Assembly: GCA_949361645.1 (NCBI GenBank) | Contig: OX442416.1 | Location: 624,887 to 688,886 of the forward strand | From: Spongilla lacustris | Lineage: Eukaryota; Porifera; Demospongiae; Spongillida; Spongillidae | DNA: 64,000 bases | Direction of reading: 5' to 3' | Part shown: in pieces, positions 1 to 9,204 of the stretch | Position numbering within the stretch: the first letter of the stretch is position 1 | How the letters are laid out: each line of letters starts with the position of its first letter | Notes under the pieces: model-generated | The model's input: only the letters and a program-made list of their open reading frames with translations | The model's database searches: none | What the model was told of the DNA's origin: nothing | Translations under genes and position numbers: made by a program

Positions 1-767
1 ATCACACAACACACATGCACACACTATTACCATACTCCGCACTTGCGCTATTATTAGAGCATACATGTACGTACATACCAGCTGCCACCATCGTAGACAT
101 AGAACGGTCAAAAATAGCTAGTGCAAAGTGTTGCAGCAAAGGTAAATAAACTCCCCTGCTACTTCTTAGCAATCAATACAAACCCGCTAATTGCTACGTA
201 CAGAACGATAGGATTAGCCAAGGCCTATGCGATAGGTGCGCGTCTCATAGACCCACTTTCATGCTCGAAAGATAAGTAGTTTGAAGTGAATACCAAAGTC
301 AATATAGTGCACACAACAAAGTTACGCGCTAACCTGTTTGTCCAAGCCACCATGATAGTCGTGAGCGCTACTTGATGGCTTCGTTCCGTAGTTGTATCTG
401 TTTCACGAGTAATCAAACCAATCGGTTTGCACCGTCAGAAAGCCAAACTCTCGTAGCATCGTTTTTCATAAAGTTCACAATACAAAACTTTTATTGTTTG
501 AAAGTTATATGACGTGTCGCTCAGAGTATATTAAAACTAAGAAAATTGAAATTTTAATCTGGGCCATAACGTATTCAATAATGTAACGTAATCTGGACAC
601 TAATCTGTTAATACCCGGCTCGTCATAAGACCCGAGAGCACTCTAGTACCAGGCCTAGTCATGTTGAAGGCGTGTTGTTAGTGTGGACTTAATACAGTGG
701 TTGAGCTGAGCCAGTAGTGCAATGTTATATTTACAAACTGTCTTCACTGGAGCCCTCTCTGTTGCAG
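1..767. other. No gene recognised
   Basis: AT-rich sequence without recognisable coding, RNA or repeat structure. A first exon for the membrane-protein gene that follows would be expected here, because the exon at 768 begins after a splice acceptor and inside what looks like a signal peptide, but I could not identify one. Confidence 0.4.
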
Positions 768-2265
768 TGAACTTCAACTGGTCCTGCTCGTGGTCATGCC
801 AGTGCAGGGTACAGTGGGACCCTCCTTACCATGCCTTGGATACAAAGCTCACCTGCTGGGTGGAAGCCACCAACAAATGGTAAGGGGCTGCTGTTCAGTG
901 GGTGTGGCCTAGATTACACCCAACATTACTAGTGTGGAAGATTGTGGCGTCTACCAAGCGACAGTCACCCCACAGTTTGGGGCACCATATGGCAGTCCCA
1001 CGTCTTCAGTGATGAGGCGATACGACGGTAAGTCATTGCACTGTGAATGTGTGTAAGGGAGAGAAAGATTTGGGCTTTTATATACAGATAAACGGCTGGA
1101 AGAGTATGGTAGATGTACATTATGGGGGAACACCGGAAGGAGTGCACAAACAGATGGCACTCTAAAAGAAACAAAAAAGACCCCTCCCTCGTTCCCTCTT
1201 CTTCTCAGAACCTCTCAGGCATTGGGGGCATTCTATTTATAGCACATCACTCTGTTTCCTTCCTTATGTCCAGGATTATCAATACACAGTACCTGAAGGA
1301 GCCGTCCTTCAGTACTCGGGTGACTATGGACACAACCATGTCTACCCTGCCATAGTGAGCACAGTAGCTCAGAACATATGTAAGTCTTAACTCTATAGTT
1401 AACCACCTCTTTATAGCTCCACCATCTGTTGCAAACCTTATATACCTTATGCCTTCCAGTTGCACCAACAGCTGGACCAAGTTTATTTGTTACCAAGGGG
1501 ACAGCCATATGTAAGGGTCACCCATGCAGGACTGTTGGCAATGTACAATGTAGAGTATTCTCTGTTCGGGTGTTCAGTAGATCTCCCTCTTGGGAAATAC
1601 TCTATTGCTGTGTTGCCTGATGTGAATGGAATATTGGGCAACACCTCTGTGCTGGACTCATGGGTGGAGATACCTGGTGAGTGGTCCAGTACCATCACCT
1701 CTGTGCTGGGCACATGGGTGGAGATACCTGGTAAGTGGTCCAGTACCATGACAATGTAACTAAGCTCTCAATCATTGTCCTTTTGTCTCTCCTCAGTGAT
1801 CCCTGGCAGCAAGTACAGTAACACTGATTGTAAGTCACCAGCAGGTCTACCTCAATGTCATACAAAGGGGGTGGTGGAGTAGAGGAGCACCATTTAAATA
1901 TCAGAGCTGATGTAATGTACAAGGGTTACATAGCATTTGTATGCATGTATAGTACAAGGACCATGTAGGTCTGCATGCAGTGATGGCCCAAAGGAGTGTA
2001 CATGTCATGGCACACACTGAGGTATGCTGAGTCTGTATATTATTCTTTCTCTCTCATAGACATTGCAGCAGCCATATTGGGGGCTTTGCAGGCTATTGTT
2101 TTTATTTATATTCTCTGCCGAAAAAAGCGCAAAATGGAAGCGGCTGATGTTGCTATGGATGTTACTGTTGAGGGTGTGGATGGAGTTGTTTCAGCTCAAC
2201 ATCAAGTTTGGACCATTCATTCACATGATACTGAAGATACAGGGGAGTCATCACAGTTAGTGTGA
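768..2265 (+). pseudogene. Single-pass membrane protein gene with Ig-like segment, frameshifted
   Basis: Five exon-like blocks are bounded by good splice sites: 768-1027, about 1292-1379, 1460-1676, 1797-1829 and 2060-2265. The first encodes a hydrophobic stretch (LVLLVVMPVQG) like the end of a signal peptide, and later DCGVYQATV, which fits the D-x-G-x-Y signature of an immunoglobulin fold. The last exon encodes one transmembrane segment (AAAILGALQAIVFIYIL), a basic stop-transfer CRKKRK and a short acidic tail ending ESSQLV. The exon phases agree across the last junctions (EIP-VIPGSKYSNTDY-IAAAIL). Within the first exon (near 880-920) and the third (near 1577) the reading frame has to shift, so the locus is either decaying or contains base errors. 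A type I receptor-like protein is the best guess; no specific family was recognised. Confidence 0.5.
1643..1750 (+). repeat. 54-bp tandem duplication that copies a splice donor
   Basis: Two copies of 54 bases (1643-1696 and 1697-1750) differ at a few positions. Each contains the end of an exon (WVEIPG) and its splice donor (ctgGTGAGT in the first, ctgGTAAGT in the second). The duplication therefore offers two competing donors for the same exon. Confidence 0.85.
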
Positions 2266-2956
2266 GGGCATTAGTTTTTGTACATGTGACATTGTTATGT
2301 GTGCATGTGACATGGTTATGTGCGTGTGGCTCATAAAACCACTATATGTAGAGAGTTATTATTCAACAGCTGTAGCAATGCTTTCAGTTAGCTAAATGCA
2401 ATTCTTAGTTCCAGTGCCTTTTATATGAGACTACAGTACTGAGTTACTATGTAGATAGCATCTATTGCTGCGAAAACAATTCCAAGAAAGGAATAACACC
2501 CACAACATACCATACATGTGAATAACTAATGCCTGGCTCATAGCAGGTGGATGTGTGTATAAGCATAACCTTACATTGCATCTACAGTTACAAGTTTGAG
2601 CCTGTGGGCAATGGAGGTCATATACCAATGGTAATTAGAAACATTTGAACACTTAATGACCTTTACATAGTTCCATTTTCAGAATGGAGACTTCGTAACG
2701 AGGTTTTATGATCAGGTAAGATCTTGAATACACCCTAAGGCTGTTGCACTGAAAATGACTTGAGAGTTTGTTTGGGGCACTTAAATATCTCAGCTATACA
2801 TGCCACCGTATTTTTTTCTTCACAGCATTATTGTGGTGGGGGGTGAAGCTACAGGTAGATAGAAAATAAATAAAGTTGTCTGAATGTCCGTGGATCGAAT
2901 GCCATATGTAAAAGCATTTTATGTGGAGCTAGAATTGACCATAAATGCAAAAGATG
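2266..2956. other. Intergenic, nothing recognised
   Basis: The 3' flank of the membrane-protein gene. No coding, RNA or repeat signal was seen. Confidence 0.4.
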
Positions 2957-3281
2957 CAGTCCATGATCTACTGTATAGGTGCCAGTCCATGATGTACTGT
3001 ATAGGTGCCAGTCCATGATGTACTGTATAGGTGCCAGTCCATGATGTACTGTATAGGTGCCAGTCCATGATGTACTGTATAGGTGCCAGTCCATGATATA
3101 CTGTATAGGTGCCAGTCCATGATGTACTGTATAGGTTCCAGTCCATGATGTACTGTATAGGTGCCAGTCCATGATGTACTGTATAGGTGCCAGTCCATGA
3201 TGTACTGTATAGGTGCCAGTCCATGATGTACTGTACCTATACAGTACATCATGGACTGGTACCTATACAGTACATCATGGT
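2957..3281. repeat. 26-bp minisatellite ending in an inverted copy
   Basis: About ten and a half head-to-tail copies of a 26-base unit (CAGTCCATGATGTACTGTAT plus AGGTGC) run from 2957 to about 3235. From 3229 to 3281 two further copies run in the opposite orientation, forming a perfect palindrome around TGTACTGTACCTATACAGTA. Because 26 is not a multiple of three, every frame on the minus strand is open and rotates through the same 26-residue pattern; these frames are repeat artefacts, not genes. Confidence 0.95.
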
Positions 3282-3999
3282 TCAAATACATGTAGCTAAG
3301 ATGGTCTGTGACGTCGGAAATTTATGTGTATGATAAGTACAGGTGTAATGTTACTGTTTATGTGTGATGATGTTATTTCATTTGTCCAACAACTTAACAT
3401 GACTGTATCCATCACTTCTCCTCCCTGTGTTTCATGGTCGTCAACCCCCTCCCCCCACCTATGTTTCAGGCCTCCCTTCCTCCACCTATCTGCCCTCAAT
3501 TCTCTTTGGATTATAGTAATTGCACAAGCTAGGCTTGGCTACCAAGTGTGGAATAGAGGCTTGGCTATTGGTTAGAGATATGGAGTAGCACCGAGACTTT
3601 CTAAGGCTAGGAGGCATCTGCCCTTTGTTTGCTTGCAGTTGTGGGTCTAGGATTTTGGGGGGAAGGGGGGTTAAGTATATTCATACCAGTTGGCCATGAT
3701 AGCATGGGAGCTCCCTCAGTGTGGTCTAGGGTCAGCTGAATTTGAATTTCATGTGGAATTTTGGCTTCCGTTTGTAAGTATAATCCTGTATACAATACAA
3801 AAGTGAATAGGGATTTTTTTTCAATAATTCATGACTTAACAGGCCAGGGAGGTTCAGACTCCTAAGATCCCCCCCCACCCCACCCCCCCCTTCTCCCTTC
3901 TCCCACTGGCTTAGCCAGCTGAGTGCATGCACATAAAGATCAATGTTGTGCCCATGACAGTTATGGAGCAGTGTAAATTAATGGAACAGATAACATAAC
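3282..3999. other. Intergenic, nothing recognised
   Basis: There is a C-rich run at about 3870-3895 and no recognisable gene. Confidence 0.4.
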
Positions 4000-5100
4000 C
4001 AGTGGCGGATCCAGGGGGGGGGGGGGGCACCGGGGGCACGTGCCCCCCCCTTCCGGACGACTCATTAAATATTCATGAGTGTATTTTGCGTACCGCATGC
4101 GATTATAACCGCACGAAACAGTGCCGCGGTTAGCTATAGTGCTGATACATGTACTGACAGGGGCGGATCTAGGGGGGGGGGGGGCACCAGGGAGACTGCC
4201 CCCCCTATTGAAAACGTTACTCGTTAATTCTTCAATAATCTGAGTGTTTTTCTTGTGTTTTCAAGCGCACACTGATAGCGGAGCAATCAGATCGGTCATG
4301 TACAGAGTTTGTAGCGCATATCGTTATTCATACTTAACCAGGTGTGGTTTGTGGTTGGTTGATTGATGCTAGAGCAGTTACGCAGACGGTATCGTAACAT
4401 TGATGTCGATCTGCCACATGTACGTCCTGCGTTAACATCGAACAGTTGTTACCTGTAGCAAAGATTATATATTTTCTCTGCCTGTAGTACCCATAGAACG
4501 GAATATATTGTGTCGGATGCATATTCACTGTAGTATGCATATTTATCGCCTATTGTGGGAGAGGAACACAGCAAAAAAATGTAAAGAAGACCGCAAATCG
4601 AGACTTGATTTTACAAGTGATCTGACACCTATACATACTGATACAGACTGATTACATGCAGCCTGCATGCACATACAATCGTTGATTTTCATATGATTTT
4701 CTTACAATTTTTTGCTGCGTGAAACCAACCTTGGCCGGCACCTTATATCAAAAGGAAAGTACATATCCCTATATTGCTATTAATGACTCAAATGAAGCAT
4801 TATGGCTAATAATAAATAAGCATTTTTTGCAACAATTTTAGGCCCGAAACTATTTGCTCATCTAATCGCATGCACGGTGCAAATACTTTTCTTGTAGTGC
4901 AATTTTTAATTGTACATGAAGTACTAATACTAGCCTAGTTTTAATGCTTTAATACTTAGATAGTATCAAAAGCTTCCGCGCTTCGCGCGGGAGGGGGCAT
5001 ATCCCCCTCCCGCGCCCACCCCCTTTTGTGGTCCACACCCACTTTCTTATAACTTTTATTAACCGTGTCCCCCCCATAAAAATTCCTGTATCCGCCTCTG
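4000..5100. mobile_element. TIR transposon without recognisable transposase, possibly nested
   Basis: The left end CAGTGGCGGATCCAGG (4000) and the right end CCTGTATCCGCCTCTG (5100) are imperfect inverted repeats. Both carry long G or C runs and GC-rich hairpins just inside (GCTTCCGCGCTTCGCGCGGG near 4972). A second left-end copy, CAGGGGCGGATCTAGG, starts at 4158, so one element may lie inside another or the left end is duplicated. The flanks ATAACATAAC (3990-3999) and ATAACGTAAT (5101-5110) match at 8 of 10 positions and may be a decayed target duplication. The end sequence resembles non-autonomous hAT or Mutator-like families of invertebrates, but the superfamily is not proved. Confidence 0.65.
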
Positions 5101-5207
5101 ATAACGTAATTAACAATTTTGTGGACAGGGGTTTATTGCCAGTTCCCAGACCTCTACTTACATGTAGCGGTGATGTAATCCATCTGCAGCTGCATGATGA
5201 AACTAGA

Positions 5208-5608
5208 CCAGGCAGGGAGAGGTGGGAGCTCACATGACCAGGCAGGAAGAGGTGTGAGCTCACATGACCAGGCAGGGAGAGGTGTGAGCTCACATGACCA
5301 GGCAGGGAGAGGTGTGAGCTCACATGGCCAGGCAGGGAGAGGTGTGAGCTCACATGACCAGGCAGGGAGAGGTGTGAGCTCACATGACCAGGCAGTTAGA
5401 GGTGTGAGCTCACATGACCATGCAGAGAGAGGTGTGAGTTCACATGACCAGGCAGTTAGAGGTGTGAGCTCACTTGACCAGGCAGTGAGGTGTGAGCTCT
5501 CATGACCAGGCAAGGAGAAGTGTGAGCTCACATGACCAGGCAGGGAGAGGTGTGAGCTCCCATGACCAGGCAAGGAGAGGTGTGAGCTCACATGACCAGG
5601 CAGGGAAG
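5208..5608. repeat. 30-bp minisatellite
   Basis: About thirteen copies of a 30-base unit (ACCAGGCAGGGAGAGGTGTG plus AGCTCACATG). The period is a multiple of three, so it reads as a ten-residue repeat (DQAGRGVSSH) in one frame and as other repeats in other frames. I see no start, splice or codon evidence that it is translated. Confidence 0.95.
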
Positions 5609-5819
5609 GGTTATGTCCATTGTACATGTTTTTGTTGCAACAAGTACTTCACTTTGATTGCTGGTATTTTAGTAGTACACACAGCCCTGATCATGTGGTC
5701 ACAGCAACCTTATCTACTTAAATGCTTGAAGAATGCACTGCCTGTAACTAGCCACATTCCATGTCCACGTGACACACCTTTTCACTTGCTAATTGAAAAC
5801 CTATATCCTGTAGAATGAA

Positions 5820-6419
5820 TTGTTACAGGCAATGATTGTGCAAAATTGTATACATATCAGTCCTACATTTGCTGTGGCAGGGTTCAGTAAGGGGCTAACC
5901 AGCAAGGATTTCATTGCTGTGGTTGTTAAGCTTCAAAGTCTTATCCTTCTGCACACACTTGGTTTCATAAACCACCTGTCCTTGTATTATCGCAAGCAGG
6001 GTGCACACGCTAAGTTACAGAGCTCTATTGAAAAGAAGTACGTGTGTGAAGAAATGAAACCATTCCTTTATGAACATGACCAGACCTGTGAGGAGGAGGG
6101 AGGTGCCCTGTGTGTGGGAGAGAAGGATGCTTTGTATGAGGAAGAGAGGAGTACCCTGTGTGTTGGAGAGAAGGATGCTTTGTATGAGGAAGAGAGGAGT
6201 GCCCTGTGTGTTGGAGAGAAGGATGCTTTGTATGAGGAAGAGAGGAGTACCCTGTGTGTTGGAATGGTAAGCCACATGTATGCACAGTCACCTACAGAGG
6301 GCACAAAGGTGACCAAACACAAGGAAGAGGGTGGGGAGATCAAGCTGACCAAAGTTCTAATAGCTACTAATGGTGCTGCCATGTTCCTCCTCCCCCACCA
6401 ACCCCTCCCATCCATGTGA
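5820..6419 (+). CDS. Hypothetical protein with 16-residue repeats
   Basis: An open frame of about 199 codons. Its middle (about 6098-6262) holds three copies of a 48-base unit encoding ALYEEERSTLCVGEKD. The N-terminal half is hydrophobic to mixed; the C-terminal part contains KLTKVLIATNGAAM. A possible donor (AATG|GTAAGC) lies at 6266, so the reading frame may be exon plus read-through. I do not recognise the protein, and the repeat may be a minisatellite that happens to stay open. Confidence 0.25.
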   Translation: MLQAMIVQNCIHISPTFAVAGFSKGLTSKDFIAVVVKLQSLILLHTLGFINHLSLYYRKQGAHAKLQSSIEKKYVCEEMKPFLYEHDQTCEEEGGALCVGEKDALYEEERSTLCVGEKDALYEEERSALCVGEKDALYEEERSTLCVGMVSHMYAQSPTEGTKVTKHKEEGGEIKLTKVLIATNGAAMFLLPHQPLPSM

Positions 6420-6772
6420 TAGGTGTGTCCTCTGCTTCCTTGCCTGCTGTGTCAGCCATCACTTTTAGCTTGTAGTCAATTGTCATTGCGGCCAGAAACC
6501 ACCAAAACAGTGAACAGAGGCCCACCTCTGGCACTCCTGTATACTGGGCCCGTCTCTATATTCATCACATACATCATGCTCCGATTGTACATACATATAA
6601 TGAGTCAAACAATATGTGATTAGAATAAAATTGGTGATGTACATGTAGCATTTATATGGAACCAATTTAGTATAAAGCAAGAAAACGTGGAATTACTGAA
6701 ATTATACATTCATCGATTTATAACCTATATCAGTTAGCAAATCTACATGCCTGAGCTAAATGTAGGTATGTA

Positions 6773-8610
6773 CAGTATCCACCGAAAAAAAGTGGACAAA
6801 CCAAAACGTAAATTATGGGCCAACAGAAACACTGATACTTCAGCTAAAGTGATATATATATAGACCATTCATCCACACATATGCTAAAGTATTTAACTTC
6901 TGATTGCCTGTCTGCATGCAACCACCACTCTCTAGCAAACACAACTATATTTTTTGTCCCACATTAAAACGCAGCCATTTTTTCATAACGTATTGTTCCA
7001 GTTACAACTAGATGTATTAGTAAACACTGCTGTCATGTTTATTTTTCAAAGTTGTTGTTCTGCCGTTTGAAAACTGCATGCATATTGCGATGCTCGAGAA
7101 ACCTAGGTTTCCCACCAAAGATTAAAATTAGAGGCCCAAGCCACATCCGTCTAAAAATGGCACCTAGACCACAACTTGGACAGTTTGAAAAAGACCAAAT
7201 TGTGGCCCTCCGAATGGTTGGCTTCACACTGCGAGAAATTGGAAAGCAGATGGGGCGAAGCCCAGAAACGATTCGAGAAGTAATCACAAGATATGAAGAA
7301 AATGGATCTATCAATCGAATACCAGGCAGCCGGTGGACGTTTTAGAAAAACAACGCCAAAAGAAGACAACTCGATTGTGAGACAAGTTAAGAAGAATCGC
7401 AGAATAAATGCTCGCCAAATAAAAGAAGCCCTGACTGTTAAGATCCACGAAAACACAATCCGCAAAAGAATAAGGGAAATAGGGATGTTTAGATCGCACT
7501 GGACTGCTAAGAAACCATTCATTTCTGAAAAAAAATCGAAAACTACGAGTTCAGTGGGCTAGAGAACATATCAACTGGACAGTTGAAGACTGGAATACAG
7601 TTATGTGGTCTGATGAGTCTCCATTTACTTTTCGCTATTCAGGTAAAGTTCGAATATGGCGATTGGAAAATGAAAGATACTGCCCATTATTGACCAAGGC
7701 TACTGTTAAACATGACAAAGAGATCAATGTATGGGGGTGCTTTGCAGCTTCTGGTGTTGGGCATCTGTATTTGGTCAAAGGTATCCTCGAACAGGAACAA
7801 TATCGTCAAATCCTCATCAGACACATGATTCCAAGTTCTAACATGCTTTTTGAAGGCAAATGGCTATTCCAACACGACAATGACCCAAAACACACTGCTG
7901 TTAGAGTAAAAAGGTACTTATCCAATAAACGTGTTAGTATACTCCCGTGGCCGGCGCAGAGTCCAGACCTTAACCCGATAGAAAACTTATGAAGCATTAT
8001 GGAATCCGACATTCGAGATCGGCAGCCAGAGAACGAAGCTGAACTGTTTGAAATATTAAATACGGCATGGCAGAACCTTTCAATGGACGTTTTGTCCGCT
8101 TTGGTTGCTAGTATGCCAGCACGTTGCCAGGCAGTATTAGATGCGCATGGTTATGCAACTAAGTACTGGCGTACATGTGTATGTTATATTCGTGTACCAA
8201 TTGTTTTGCTTGAAGATTGAATCCGCTCTGTTTTGTAAGGTGTGGCATAGGTCTCTAATTTAATCTTTGGCGGGAAACCTATGTTTCTCGAGATTCGCAA
8301 TATGCATGCAGTTTACAAACGGCAGAACAACAAACTTGAAAAACAAACATGACAGCAGTGTTTAATAATACATCTAGTTGTAACTGGAACAATACGTTAT
8401 GAAAAAGTGCTGCGTTTTAATGTGGGACAAAAAATATAGTTGTGTTTGCTAGAGAGTGGTGGTTGCATGCAGACAGGCAATCAAAAATTGAATACATTAG
8501 CATATGTGTGGATGAATGGTCATATATGTATCACTTTAGCTGAAGTATCAGTGTTTCTGTTGGCCCATAATGTACGTTTTGGTTTGTCCACTTTTTTTCG
8601 GTGGATACTG
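6773..8610 (+). mobile_element. Tc1/mariner element with about 360-bp terminal inverted repeats
   Basis: Starts CAGTATCCACCGAAAAAAAG and ends in its inverse, flanked by TA on both sides (6771-6772 and 8611-8612), the canonical target duplication of the IS630/Tc1/mariner superfamily. The inverted repeats extend from 6773 to about 7134 and from about 8253 to 8610, unusually long for the superfamily. Total length is 1838 bases, with a single broken transposase gene between the arms. It inserted into a palindromic MITE. Confidence 0.95.
7157..8220 (+). pseudogene. Tc1-like DD34E transposase, inactivated
   Basis: Starts MAPRPQLGQFEKDQIVALR with an N-terminal helix-turn-helix region (LREIGKQMGRSPETIREV). 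The catalytic triad is visible: D in WSDESPF, D in FQHDNDPKHTA and E in PDLNPIENL. I count 34 residues between the second D and the E, giving the DD34E signature of Tc1 transposases. Three lesions break it: a frameshift near 7330, a second at the eight-A run 7528-7535, and a TGA at 7990-7992 where the family has tryptophan after NPIENL. All catalytic residues are still present, which suggests fairly recent inactivation. Confidence 0.95.
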
Positions 8611-8678
8611 TAATATTAATGGATATACATGTACATTGTCCAAGTTTCCTTACTTTTTACTAAATTGGTTCCTTACAA

Positions 8679-8710
8679 ATTGAAGCAGGAGCTAGTGCCA
8701 GACTGATAAG
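8679..8710 (+). pseudogene. Scar of a lost ankyrin exon at the start of locus A
   Basis: The bases ATTGAAGCAGGAGCTAGTGC and the following CAGACTGATAAG, then the donor GTTGGTAC, match the 3' end of the type-1 ankyrin exons of locus B (for example 53251-53285) with a four-base deletion. The sequence to the left is MITE, not exon. Locus A therefore once had upstream ankyrin exons and lost them at this junction. Confidence 0.8.
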
Positions 8711-8949
8711 GTTGGTACATACCCATTTGGGCAGTATGAATGCTCAAGATTTTTTATTGTGTGGCTATTGTCCAATTTGGATGAGCAGGTTTTCAGGCTA
8801 TACTGTGACATTAATGATGAAGGTACATGTGCACATCATTTGAGACACCTTTTGTACATTCACATACATGTTTGACATTTGCATGTATGCTGTACATACC
8901 ACATATGTTTATAAGCACCATTTTGACTGAACAACTATGTCTACTCCAG

Positions 8950-9204
8950 GATGGTAATACTCCATTGCAACATGCTGCAAGAGAAGGTTATATTACTTAT
9001 GTGAAGCATTTACTTTCCACTCCTGGCATTGCTGCAAATACAAAAAACCAAAAACAACAAACTCCACTGATGGTGACTACAAAGTATGATGTAATCACAT
9101 CACTCCAGAAGTACTCCACTTGTTATGAAGACTATCCTGTTCACACCTTTAATAAAGTTGTTCTTTGTGGAGATACAGGGGCTGGCAAGAGCACCTTGGC
9201 TAAG
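8950..9204 (+). CDS. Locus A exon: ankyrin repeat plus Roc P-loop
   Basis: 255 bases, 85 codons, phase 0 to 0. Acceptor CTACTCCAG, donor AAG|GTACTT. It encodes one ankyrin repeat (DGNTPLQHAAREGYITYVKH), a linker (TPLMVTTKYDVITSLQKYST) and the P-loop VVLCGDTGAGKSTLAK. The paralogous exon in B is 56379-56633. Confidence 0.9.

Larger units (their letters stand above)
6619..8680. mobile_element. Palindromic MITE copy a, split by a Tc1/mariner element
   Basis: The sequence at 6627-6720 (AAATTGGTGATGTA, then GGAACCAATTTAGTATAAAG) and the inverted sequence at 8638-8680 (CTTACTTTTTACTAAATTGG) are two arms of the same palindromic element that is intact at 35767-36078 and 54190-54412. The Tc1/mariner element at 6773-8610 sits in its centre. 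The right arm stops abruptly at 8680, where an ankyrin-exon fragment begins, so the outer end of this copy has been lost. Confidence 0.8.

Noticed and set aside
225..416. Minus-strand 63-codon frame ending near a GTTAGC donor, considered as a first exon
   Set aside because: No homology and no downstream exon in the window; too weak to list.
5194..5505. DQAGRGVSSH ten-residue repeat protein
   Set aside because: A 30-base minisatellite open in more than one frame and on both strands, with no gene structure around it.
6340..6400. KVLIATNGAAM similar to the biotin carboxylase start KVLIANNG
   Set aside because: Only about ten residues resemble it and nothing after it fits the family.
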